Positions 11,201-18,168 of a DNA stretch of 24,000 bases are shown one piece after another. The DNA is from Pseudomonadota bacterium (GTDB taxonomy: Bacteria; Pseudomonadota; Gammaproteobacteria; Burkholderiales; Burkholderiaceae). The notes beneath the pieces were generated by a model. The model was not told the DNA's origin. It saw only the letters and a program-made list of their open reading frames with translations, and did no database searches. Each line of letters opens with the position of its first letter. Positions within the stretch are counted from its first letter, which is position 1. The DNA is taken from assembly GCA_029777935.1 (NCBI GenBank), contig JAKORH010000336.1, forward strand, positions 1 to 24,000. Direction: 5' to 3'. The translations under genes were made by a program, and so were the position numbers.

Positions 11201-11545
11201 ATGCGCCCGAAAGACGGCGCGGAGCTGACGGCGCGCTACGCGGACATGCTGTCCGCGCTCGGCGCCGAGCCGCGGCTGCGCACCATGCGGTTGCTGCTCG
11301 CCGCGCATCCCGACGGCATGGTCGTGGGCGACATTGCCGCCGAGCTCGACATTTCGAATTCGACGCTGTCGCATCACCTCGACAAGCTCAGGAGCGAGGA
11401 CCTCGTCAGGGTGCGGCGCGAAGGCACCTACCTGTGGTACTCGGCCAACACCCAGGCGTTGCAGGAACTGCTCGGCTTCCTGTACGCGGAGTGCTGTACT
11501 CGCAACCGAGCCGTCGAACCGCGGAAGATCGTCTGCTGCAAATAG
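11201..11545 (+). CDS. arsR: ArsR/SmtB-family metalloregulator
   Basis: A 114-residue winged-helix repressor. The DNA-recognition helix is seen as ISNSTLSHHLDKL (residues 51-63), followed by the wing RVRREGTYLWY. The metal-sensing cysteines are C-terminal: Cys98-Cys99 (AECCT) and Cys112-Cys113, unlike the ELCVCDL motif in the recognition helix of E. coli ArsR. This resembles the Acidithiobacillus type, where three C-terminal cysteines bind As(III). The start ATG 11201 has GAGGG nine nt upstream; an earlier in-frame ATG at 11168 lies inside the operator and is rejected. The arsM ribosome site overlaps this gene's stop codon, indicating one operon. Confidence 0.92.
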   Translation: MRPKDGAELTARYADMLSALGAEPRLRTMRLLLAAHPDGMVVGDIAAELDISNSTLSHHLDKLRSEDLVRVRREGTYLWYSANTQALQELLGFLYAECCTRNRAVEPRKIVCCK

Positions 11546-11553
11546 GAGAGCAA

Positions 11554-12441
11554 ATGGATGCCCAAACGAACGTAAAGGATGTCGTGCGCCGCAAGTACGG
11601 TGCCGCCGCCGAGCGCGTCACCCAGGACGGCGCCACGGGTTGCTGCGGCGAGAGCCGCGCGTGCTGCGGCAAGGATCCGATCACTTCGGACCTGTACGAC
11701 GCCGCGCAGGCCGGCACGGTTCCCGAGCAGGCGCTGCTCGCTTCGCTGGGCTGCGGCAACCCTACCGCGCTGGCGGAGCTCAAAGCCGGCGAAACGGTGC
11801 TCGACCTCGGTTCGGGAGGCGGCATCGACGTGTTGCTGTCGGCGCGCCGCGTCGGGCCGACCGGCATGGCGTTCGGCCTGGACATGACCGACCAGATGCT
11901 CGCGCTGGCCGAAGAGAACAAGCGCAGGAGCGGTCTTTCCAACGTGCAGTTCCTGAAGGGGGAGATCGAGAACATCCCGCTACCGGACGATTCGGTCGAC
12001 GTGATCATCTCCAACTGCGTGATCAACCTGTCGGGCGACAAGGACCGGGTGCTGCGCGAGGCTTTCCGCGTGCTCAAACCGGGCGGCCGCTTCGCGGTGT
12101 CCGATGTGGTCGTGCGCGGCGAGGTGCCGGACGCGATCCGCAAGAGCGTCGAGCTATGGGTCGGCTGCGTGGCCGGGGCGCTGTCCGACGCGGAATACGT
12201 CGCCAAGCTGGCCGCGGCCGGATTCGAGCAACCGGACATCGAGGTCACGCGCGTCTACAGCATGGACGATGCGCGCGGCTTCCTGGCCGGACAGGGCATC
12301 GACATCGCTGCGCTGGCGCCGCAGATCGACGGCAAGTTCGTCAGCGCGTTCATTCGCGCTGTCAAGCCGGCGCGTGCCGCAGATGCGCGGACGGGTGCGG
12401 CCTCCTGCTGCGCTCCATCGTGCTGCGGCGGGCAGTCGTGA
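11554..12441 (+). CDS. arsM: Arsenite S-adenosylmethionine methyltransferase
   Basis: A 295-residue cytoplasmic ArsM that methylates As(III) to mono-, di- and trimethyl arsenicals. SAM site: VLDLGSGGGIDVLL (residues 82-95) with GLDMT beyond. The three arsenic-coordinating or catalytic cysteines of the family are all present: Cys67 (LGCGNP), Cys155 (SNCVINLS) and Cys205 (VGCVAGAL). In addition it has an N-terminal pair of doublets (Cys30-31 and Cys37-38) and a C-terminal tail with two doublets (Cys285-286, Cys290-291), likely extra As(III)-binding sites. The start ATG 11554 has an AGGAGAG ribosome site that overlaps the arsR stop. Confidence 0.95.
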   Translation: MDAQTNVKDVVRRKYGAAAERVTQDGATGCCGESRACCGKDPITSDLYDAAQAGTVPEQALLASLGCGNPTALAELKAGETVLDLGSGGGIDVLLSARRVGPTGMAFGLDMTDQMLALAEENKRRSGLSNVQFLKGEIENIPLPDDSVDVIISNCVINLSGDKDRVLREAFRVLKPGGRFAVSDVVVRGEVPDAIRKSVELWVGCVAGALSDAEYVAKLAAAGFEQPDIEVTRVYSMDDARGFLAGQGIDIAALAPQIDGKFVSAFIRAVKPARAADARTGAASCCAPSCCGGQS

Positions 12442-12570
12442 GCCGAGTCAGCATCGACGCCCGGCTGCATGCCTTTCACCGTGCCGTACTTGTGCACCGG
12501 CAACTCGGCATCGTGAGCGCGGCTGGTATGAGCGGGTCGCGCCGACGAGCTGAACAAGCGGCTTGCGAAA

Positions 12571-12592
12571 CGTCAATCGACGTCAAGTCGAT
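12571..12592. promoter_or_regulatory. Direct/inverted repeat upstream of the thioredoxin-permease pair
   Basis: CGTCAA occurs twice with a 10-nt period (12571-12576, 12581-12586), overlapping a perfect inverted repeat ATCGAC-GTCAA-GTCGAT (12576-12592). It lies about 45 nt upstream of the mini-thioredoxin start in the 195-nt gap after arsM. A TAGCCT hexamer follows at 12598, but no -35 at normal spacing is convincing. It may be a second operator; it does not resemble the arsR palindrome. Confidence 0.3.
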
Positions 12593-12636
12593 CGGGCTAG
12601 CCTGAGTTCGGTTGGCCTGATGTGCGGAGGCACACG

Positions 12637-12876
12637 ATGAAGGTCCAGGTTCTCGGCAGCGGCTGCTCGAAGTGCCAGGTCACGGCGCGCCAGGTGCAGG
12701 AAGTCGCGGCGAAGATGGGCGTGCCGATCGAACTGGAGAAGGTGCAGGACCCGGCGGCGATCGTCGCGATGGGCGTGGTCGGCACGCCGGCCATCGCGAT
12801 CGAGGGCAAGGTCGTGCACTCGGGCGGCGTGCCCTCGCGCGAAAGGATCGAAGCACTGCTGCGCCGGGCCGCGTAG
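12637..12876 (+). CDS. Thioredoxin-like CxxC mini-protein (redox-active disulfide protein 2 type)
   Basis: A 79-residue minimal thioredoxin/glutaredoxin fold of the TM0996/MTH895 type. The N-terminal strand leads into GSGCSKC (active-site Cys10 and Cys13), and VVGTPAIAIEG carries the cis-proline loop. There is no signal peptide, so it is cytoplasmic. It starts at ATG 12637 with a CGGAGG ribosome site and ends 9 nt before the permease, so the two are probably one transcription unit. Proteins of this type are often encoded next to UPF0718 permeases. Here it could reduce ArsM cysteines or hand a metalloid to the permease; this is inference. Confidence 0.88.
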   Translation: MKVQVLGSGCSKCQVTARQVQEVAAKMGVPIELEKVQDPAAIVAMGVVGTPAIAIEGKVVHSGGVPSRERIEALLRRAA

Positions 12877-12885
12877 CGGATTCCG

Positions 12886-13941
12886 ATGAGCACGCCCGCG
12901 TCAGCGCTGCATGCGCCCGATTCGGCGAGCCGGCGCGCGCTCGCCGCCATGCTGGCGCTGCTGGTGTTGTGGGTGGCTGCGTATGCGAACCTCGCGCGCT
13001 TCGCCGATTTCGCGTTCGGGCTGACGCCGCTCGCGCGCGGCACACACCTGGGCGACGCGGTCCACTTCTTCCTCTACGACGCGCCGAAGGTGCTGCTGTT
13101 GCTGAGCCTGGTCGTGTTCGCCATGGGCGTCGTGCGCAGCTTCTTCTCGCCCGAGCGCACCCGTGCACTGCTGGCCGGCCGCAGCGAAGGCATCGGCAAC
13201 GTGCTGGCCGCGGTGCTCGGCATCGTCACGCCGTTCTGCTCGTGCAGCGCGGTGCCCCTGTTCATCGGCTTCGTGTCGGCGGGCGTGCCGCTCGGCGTGA
13301 CGCTGTCGTTCCTGATCGCCGCGCCGATGATCAACGAGATCGCGCTCGCGCTGCTGTTTTCGTTGTTCGGCTGGAAGATCGCGGGACTGTATCTCGCGCT
13401 CGGCCTGGCGGTGGCGATCGGCGCCGGCTGGACCATCGGCAGGCTGCGCATGGAGAAGCACCTGGAGGACTGGGTGCTCGCGGTGCCGCGGAGCCATGCC
13501 ACCGCGGCGAACGCTCACCTCACCTGGCACGACCGCATCGACGCCGGCCGCGCGGCGCTGATCGACATCGTCGGCCGCGTGTGGCCGTACATCGTCGCCG
13601 GCATTGCGATCGGCGCCGGCATCCACGGCTACGCGCCGGAACAACTGCTCGCGAGCATCATGGGCCGCGACGCGTGGTGGTCGGTTCCGCTGGCGGTCGC
13701 GATCGGCGTGCCGATGTACTCGAATGCGGCCGGCATCATTCCGGTCGTCGAGGCGCTGCTCGCCAAGGGCGCTGCGCTCGGCACCGTGATCGCCTTCATG
13801 ATGAGCGTGATCGCGCTGTCGTTGCCCGAAGCGGTCATCCTGCGCAAGGTGCTCAAGCCCCGGCTGATCGCGACCTTCTTCGGGGTCGTCGCCGCGGGCA
13901 TCCTGCTGGTGGGCTACGTATTCAACCTGCTCGTGCCGTGA
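12886..13941 (+). CDS. UPF0718/ArsP-type permease
   Basis: A 351-residue inner-membrane protein with about eight or nine hydrophobic helices in two halves. Key motif TPFCSCSAVPLFIGFVSAGVP (near residues 115-135, Cys118 and Cys120), matched in the second half by GVPMYSNAAGIIPVVEALLAKG. This is the PF03773 (ArsP_1/DUF318) family. Campylobacter ArsP exports trivalent methyl and aromatic arsenicals, so with arsM upstream the likely job is export of methylarsenite. Other members are only annotated as permeases, so the substrate is inferred from context. The start ATG 12886 has a weak ribosome site, consistent with coupling to the preceding gene. Confidence 0.85.
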   Translation: MSTPASALHAPDSASRRALAAMLALLVLWVAAYANLARFADFAFGLTPLARGTHLGDAVHFFLYDAPKVLLLLSLVVFAMGVVRSFFSPERTRALLAGRSEGIGNVLAAVLGIVTPFCSCSAVPLFIGFVSAGVPLGVTLSFLIAAPMINEIALALLFSLFGWKIAGLYLALGLAVAIGAGWTIGRLRMEKHLEDWVLAVPRSHATAANAHLTWHDRIDAGRAALIDIVGRVWPYIVAGIAIGAGIHGYAPEQLLASIMGRDAWWSVPLAVAIGVPMYSNAAGIIPVVEALLAKGAALGTVIAFMMSVIALSLPEAVILRKVLKPRLIATFFGVVAAGILLVGYVFNLLVP

Positions 13942-14254
13942 TCTCCCGCGCCGGCATCAGTACGCAGGGATGTCGCCGGCGATTGGCAGCGGAACGGTGG
14001 ACTGCGGGCGCTTCTGCTGCTGCGACCGCTTGACGCCGGGTAGGGTCGCGGCGTGAGCTGATCGATAGCGACGCCGCTGACGGTCGATTCCAGGCGCGCC
14101 CGCGTCGCGCTTGCAATTGGTTACTCGCGTTTACGCGCACCCCATATTTCGGGGCGACGCCGACTCGATAATCGCCCGCCGCCAGCCGAGCCGAACCGAA
14201 GGAAGACGGCGCAGGTTCGGCGGCGTCCGATCCCACACGAACAGGGACAACAAG
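13942..14254. other. 313-nt intergenic region before the lipoprotein gene
   Basis: No gene is supported. An imperfect GCCGGC stem lies just after the permease stop, without a T-run. A GATAAT hexamer at 14167-14172 (5 of 6 bases of a -10) might be the lipoprotein promoter, but no good -35 accompanies it. CCCC-N7-GGGG at about 14140-14154 could form a small stem. Upstream in-frame extension of the lipoprotein from 14111 is not protein-like. Confidence 0.4.
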
Positions 14255-15529
14255 GTGCGCTCCCGGATCCGAATCGTCTCGAACTTCCTCTTCGTCGCGC
14301 TCGCCGCAGCGCTGTCCGCGTGCGGCAGCAGCGGCAGCAGCAGTTCCACGGCGCCGGCGGGGCTGCGAGTGATCAATGCGACCCGCAGCGCGACGCTGGC
14401 GGTGAGCCTCAATGGCACGTCGGAGTTCTCGTCGATCGCGCCGGCGAGCGCAAGCAGCAGCGCCTCGATCGCGGCCGGCACCAACACGTTGACGATCGCT
14501 ACTGCCGGGGGCACGTTGACCTCGGTGACGGAAACGGTCGGGCTATCGAGCGCGACCAGCTATTCGCTGCTCGTCTACGAGAGCCAGGGCGCGCTGCACG
14601 CCAGCCTGTTCACGGAAAACCAGAGCGCCCCGCTGAGCGGCTACGGATCGCTGACCGTCGACAACCTGTCGCCCGATGCCGGGGCGCTCGACATGTATGT
14701 CGTCGCGCCGGGCACGAGCACGCTGACCGGACTGGCGCCGACGTTTCCCTACTCCAGCGGCGCCACCGCAACCACGACCTTGGTCGCCGGCAGCTACGAC
14801 GTCATCGCCACAGCGGCCGGCAACCGCAACGACGTGCGGTTCAAGCTGGCTTCGCTGGCGATTGCCGGCGGCCAGGTGCAGACGCTGGTCTTCACCAGCA
14901 CGATCGGCGGCGCGCTGGTCAACGGCATCGTGTTCACGCAGGGCGGCTCGGTGCAGTTCGATCCGGCGACCAACGCGCGGATCAGGGTCGTGTCGGCGCT
15001 GCCCGTGACCGCCGCGGCTCCGGTCGCAGCCACCATCGAATCGACGCCGCTGGCGGCGGTCTACGCACCCAACCCCGGCGTCTACTCGCTCGTCGCGGGT
15101 GACGCGAACACGTACTCGATCAGCGTCGCGGGTGCGCCGGTGGCGAACCTGCCTGCGACCATGTTCGCCGCCGGCGGCGATTTCACCATCCTCGTCTATG
15201 GCACGACATCATCGCCGCTGGTCGCCGTGTTCACCGACGACAACCACCAGCCGAGCGGCGGCCAGGTCAGCCTGCGGCTGGTCAACGCGGCCGTGAACGC
15301 CGCCAGCGGCCTGACGCTGTACGACAACAACGTCGTGGTGGCGACGGGCGTCGGCTATGGCGCTGCCTCCGGGTACGTCGGCGAGACGGCGTCGAGCACG
15401 TCGCAGTTGCAGATCGTCGAGCCATCGGTTCCGCCGGTGACGGACACGGTCGCGCTCGCTTCCGCATCCGTGTACACACTCTTCGTGCTCGACAGCAGCC
15501 TGACGCCTTACATCATCCGCGATCGTTGA
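14255..15529 (+). CDS. Secreted lipoprotein with DUF4397-like repeats
   Basis: A 424-residue exported protein with a lipoprotein signal: basic start, hydrophobic stretch and lipobox LSAC, giving lipidated Cys23, then a Ser/Gly linker. The mature part is made of about four beta-rich units of roughly 100 residues, each opening with an R-V/L-I/V-N-A-like strand (RVINA, LTVDN, RVVSA, RLVNA) and containing ALDMYVV/LTLYDNN-type strands. This is the pattern of DUF4397. It is low in charge, rich in Ala, Ser, Thr and Val, and cysteine-free after the lipobox. The start GTG 14255 has AGGG about nine nt upstream. The function is unknown; a cell-surface or periplasmic structural or binding role is likely. 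Confidence 0.8.
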   Translation: MRSRIRIVSNFLFVALAAALSACGSSGSSSSTAPAGLRVINATRSATLAVSLNGTSEFSSIAPASASSSASIAAGTNTLTIATAGGTLTSVTETVGLSSATSYSLLVYESQGALHASLFTENQSAPLSGYGSLTVDNLSPDAGALDMYVVAPGTSTLTGLAPTFPYSSGATATTTLVAGSYDVIATAAGNRNDVRFKLASLAIAGGQVQTLVFTSTIGGALVNGIVFTQGGSVQFDPATNARIRVVSALPVTAAAPVAATIESTPLAAVYAPNPGVYSLVAGDANTYSISVAGAPVANLPATMFAAGGDFTILVYGTTSSPLVAVFTDDNHQPSGGQVSLRLVNAAVNAASGLTLYDNNVVVATGVGYGAASGYVGETASSTSQLQIVEPSVPPVTDTVALASASVYTLFVLDSSLTPYIIRDR

Positions 15530-15698
15530 GGTACGGCGGCTAGAACCTATCTCGGCATCCGCGGCGGCCATTTCGTCTCGATGCAGCGGCCATGCTCCGG
15601 CGTGGCGAACGACCTGCAGATCGGATTCGGTGGTAGAAACGCACCGGGATGAAGCGGCCGCCCGTTGCCGGCAGCCGACGAGACTCGCGGAGGGGGAG

Positions 15699-16352
15699 AT
15701 GACGCGGGCTGAGACTCGGGTGTCATGGGGCCGAATGCGCCGGTCCGAGGCCGTGCTCGGCATCGCGCTGCTGCTTGCAGGAGCGTCGGCGCCACCCGCC
15801 GACGCCGAGGAGCAGATCGTTGCCGAAAAGCTGGCGCTCTGCGCGACCTGCCACACCGAAACCGGCAACAGCGTGGTCCCGCAGCATCCGAAGCTGGCAA
15901 GCCTCGGTCGGGAGTACCTGGAGAACCAGTTGAATGACTTCAAGCGCGGCGTGCGCAAGAACGACGTCATGGCCGGCATCGCCGCACAACTGACCAACAC
16001 GGAAATCGAGGCGCTGGCGGCCCACTACGCGCGGCAGAAGCCGACGCAGGGCGGAACGGCCGATCCGAATCTGGCCGCCGCGGGCAAGTCGATCTTCGAC
16101 GAGGGCATCGAAGCCACCGCGGTGCCGGCCTGTGCCGGCTGCCATGAGGAAGATGGCCGTGGCGACGGGAAGTTCCCGCGCCTGGCGGGCCAGCATCCCG
16201 CCTACGCGATCGATCAACTGCTGAAGTTCAAGCGCGGCGAACGCAGCAACGATCGCAAGTCCGTGATGCGCGCCGTCGCCAAACGCATGAACGAGGAGCA
16301 GATCCGCGCGGTGGCCGAGTACATGGCGACGTTGTCCGGGGGTGTCCAGTGA
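15699..16352 (+). CDS. Diheme cytochrome c4-type protein (first of two)
   Basis: A 217-residue exported diheme cytochrome. Heme motifs are CATCH (Cys48, Cys51, His52) and CAGCH (Cys145, Cys148, His149), with Met91 and Met190 placed as distal ligands, i.e. two class I domains in tandem as in cytochrome c4. The signal peptide is MRRSEAVLGIALLLAGASA, preceded by 12 residues if translation starts at ATG 15699, where a strong GGAGGGGGAG site sits. ATG 15735 is the alternative. Cytochrome c4 carries electrons in the periplasm, commonly to cbb3 oxidases. Its stop overlaps the start of the next gene (GTGA). Confidence 0.88.
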   Translation: MTRAETRVSWGRMRRSEAVLGIALLLAGASAPPADAEEQIVAEKLALCATCHTETGNSVVPQHPKLASLGREYLENQLNDFKRGVRKNDVMAGIAAQLTNTEIEALAAHYARQKPTQGGTADPNLAAAGKSIFDEGIEATAVPACAGCHEEDGRGDGKFPRLAGQHPAYAIDQLLKFKRGERSNDRKSVMRAVAKRMNEEQIRAVAEYMATLSGGVQ

Positions 16353-17026
16353 AGCGCGCCATCCTGCTGCTGGCTGCGTTGCTGGCCGGCCACGCAGCGG
16401 CGGCGCAGCCCGTCGCGAGGAACGCCGACGAGTGGGGACGCGTGACGCCCGAGCGGGCCGAGGTGTTGAAGCTCAGCGGGGATGTCAAGCGCGGTCAGGC
16501 GGCGTTCCGCATATGCCGCGGCTGCCATCGGAGCGACGCGGCCGGCGTACCTGACGGCGCCTATCCCCGGCTGACCGGCCAGCACGCGAGCGTGCTGATC
16601 AAGCAGATCACCGACGTGCGCGCCGGAGTGCGGCTGAATCCGAGGATGGAGCCGTTCGCCGACGACCATGCGCTGGAGATACAGGAAATCGCCGACATCG
16701 CCGTCTACGTCGCGCAACTGACCAGCACGCGCGAGAACGGCAAGGGTCCCGGCGACCGGACGGAGCGCGGCCGCAACGTGTATGCCGATTCGGGCTGCGT
16801 GCCCTGTCACGGCTCGCGCGGCGAAGGCGACGCGGCCAAGGTGTATCCGGCGGTCGCGGCACAACACTACGCGTATTTGCTGCGCGAAATGCAGCAGATC
16901 AAGGCCAGCTCGCGCGGAAACTCGCACCCGGACATGGTGCGTGCGCTCAGCCTGATCTCCGACGCGGACATGGCGGCCGTCGCCGACTTCCTGTCACGGC
17001 TGCCGGATTACCGGCAGGCGAGGTAG
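16349..17026 (+). CDS. Diheme cytochrome c4-type protein (second of two)
   Basis: A 225-residue exported diheme cytochrome with a signal peptide (residues 1-19, ending AAAA-Q). Heme motifs are CRGCH (Cys56, Cys59, His60) and CVPCH (Cys150, Cys153, His154), with Met100 as a likely distal ligand. It is c4-like but diverged from its neighbour and carries a longer N-terminal extension before heme 1. The start GTG 16349 overlaps the previous stop codon by GTGA, so the two are co-translated. The pair probably works together, one perhaps as the partner or redox relay of the other; no oxidase or dehydrogenase gene adjoins to name the substrate. Confidence 0.86.
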   Translation: MKRAILLLAALLAGHAAAAQPVARNADEWGRVTPERAEVLKLSGDVKRGQAAFRICRGCHRSDAAGVPDGAYPRLTGQHASVLIKQITDVRAGVRLNPRMEPFADDHALEIQEIADIAVYVAQLTSTRENGKGPGDRTERGRNVYADSGCVPCHGSRGEGDAAKVYPAVAAQHYAYLLREMQQIKASSRGNSHPDMVRALSLISDADMAAVADFLSRLPDYRQAR

Positions 17027-17091
17027 GTTCCCGCGGGTACGGTGGTTCGGCGGCGCCGCAGCGGCCCGCTCGCCGGCCATGCCGGAATTGC

Positions 17092-17484
17092 TCACCGCAA
17101 ACTGACTCTTACCGGCTTGCCGTCCCGCCGCAGCAGAAACACCGCCGGCCTCTGCGTCGACTCCGCGACCGACAGCATTCGGCGCAGCGCACGGCTGAGC
17201 AGTCGGCCGAGTTCGAGACCGGTTGCGCCGGCAGCGACGACAACGAACGCGAGGACGCCCGCTTCCGTCAGCGTACGCAGTTCGCTTGCCCGATAGCGCA
17301 TGTGCTGGTCCTGCGTCAGCACGATCCAGCCACGACGGCCGGCCTCTGCGAGCCAGACTTCGTCTGGCGTGTCAGCAGCGAAATGCTCGTCGTGAACGAC
17401 CACCGCGGCTCCGGCAGCGCGCAGCGCCGATGGCACCGTGACCCGTCCCAGCGAACGGTCGACGAAAAGGACGTGCTCAGGCAA
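17092..17484 (-). CDS. PIN-like VapC45-type toxin
   Basis: A 130-residue PIN-like protein of the VapC45/DUF5615-related type, probably a Mg2+-dependent ribonuclease toxin. Acidic residues sit where the family places them: FVDRSLG near the start (Asp9), HDEHF (Asp32, Glu33), TPDEVWL (Asp41, Glu42) and LTQDQHM (Asp59). The best start is TTG 17484, which overlaps the stop of the upstream DUF433 gene by 8 nt (TTGCCTGA) and gives the normal PIN length. A longer in-frame ATG at 17622 would place 46 extra residues inside the antitoxin gene and is unlikely. It is the last gene of a three-gene minus-strand unit. Confidence 0.78.
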   Translation of the reverse strand: MPEHVLFVDRSLGRVTVPSALRAAGAAVVVHDEHFAADTPDEVWLAEAGRRGWIVLTQDQHMRYRASELRTLTEAGVLAFVVVAAGATGLELGRLLSRALRRMLSVAESTQRPAVFLLRRDGKPVRVSLR

Positions 17485-18157
17485 CCTGGAGAGCGAGCTC
17501 GCAGCGGATCGCTTCTTCGATCTCGGCACGCGATGCTCCGAAATCCTGCGCCAGCGCGTCGATGGAATCTCCAGCCTTGTAGCGGTCCGCCAGCACTGCT
17601 GTCGGCACGCCGGTATGTGCAAGAACCGGCCGGCCGAAGGAAACGCGCGGATCGATCACGATCGAGCGCGTCTGGCGTGCCGCTTCGGGCGAGCGCGTGA
17701 ACGGGTACAGCTTGATCGGAACGCCCTTCGGGTCGCGCTCGATCCGATCCAGATGCGCACGCAGTTCCTTCGCCATCGCGAGCTGCCCGCTGCGCGACAC
17801 GTTGATCGTGGCGCCAAGCTTCTCGACGAACAGATCAACCCCGTCTGTCTCGAACTGCTGATGCGCGAGCGGTCGCTCGATGCCGAGCTTGTTGCGCGTG
17901 TAATCGAGCGCGCGGCGCACGCTTTGCAGCGTCACGCCGTGCTTGCGACGGATCGCGGCCAGCACGTGCGCCTCGACCAGGTTCACGAACGAGAGCGTCT
18001 TCGCCTGCGCGTCGGCGATCGCGATCACCGGCCTGAACCCGCGCTGCCCGAGCGTCCACGCACGCAGCGTCGAGCGCGACAGCCCGAGGTAATGCGCGGC
18101 TTCGCTCAGACGGTAGGCGGGGGCTTCACGCAGATCGAATTTGGCGTCTCGCTTCAT
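17477..18157 (-). CDS. DUF433 protein, VapB45-type antitoxin with N-terminal HTH
   Basis: A 226-residue protein with a MerR-like helix-turn-helix at about residues 16-50 (YRLSEAAHYLGLSRSTLRAW), a helical middle part, and a C-terminal DUF433 domain (VIDPRVSFGRPVLAHTGVPT through the D-F-G-A-S-R-AEIEEAI helix, about residues 160-222). This matches Mycobacterium tuberculosis VapB45 (Rv2018), partner of the PIN toxin VapC45, and a matching PIN gene overlaps its stop here. It should bind the toxin and its own promoter. The start ATG 18157 lies only 11 nt after the stop of the MmeI-like gene, without a clear ribosome site, so it may be co-transcribed with that gene. Confidence 0.82.
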   Translation of the reverse strand: MKRDAKFDLREAPAYRLSEAAHYLGLSRSTLRAWTLGQRGFRPVIAIADAQAKTLSFVNLVEAHVLAAIRRKHGVTLQSVRRALDYTRNKLGIERPLAHQQFETDGVDLFVEKLGATINVSRSGQLAMAKELRAHLDRIERDPKGVPIKLYPFTRSPEAARQTRSIVIDPRVSFGRPVLAHTGVPTAVLADRYKAGDSIDALAQDFGASRAEIEEAIRCELALQVA

Positions 18158-18168
18158 CGCGGCGCAGT

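Noticed and set aside
12442..12636. Possible small gene between arsM and the mini-thioredoxin
   Set aside because: Short frames there lack ribosome sites and any recognisable motif; the gap is better read as regulatory.
14111..14254. Upstream extension of the lipoprotein gene to an ATG at 14111
   Set aside because: It would put 48 charged, non-conserved residues before an obvious lipoprotein signal; GTG 14255 has a ribosome site and a correct signal-peptide layout.
17000..17017. CTGCCGG-N4-CCGGCAG stem near the end of the second cytochrome gene as a terminator
   Set aside because: It lies inside the coding sequence and is not followed by a T-run.
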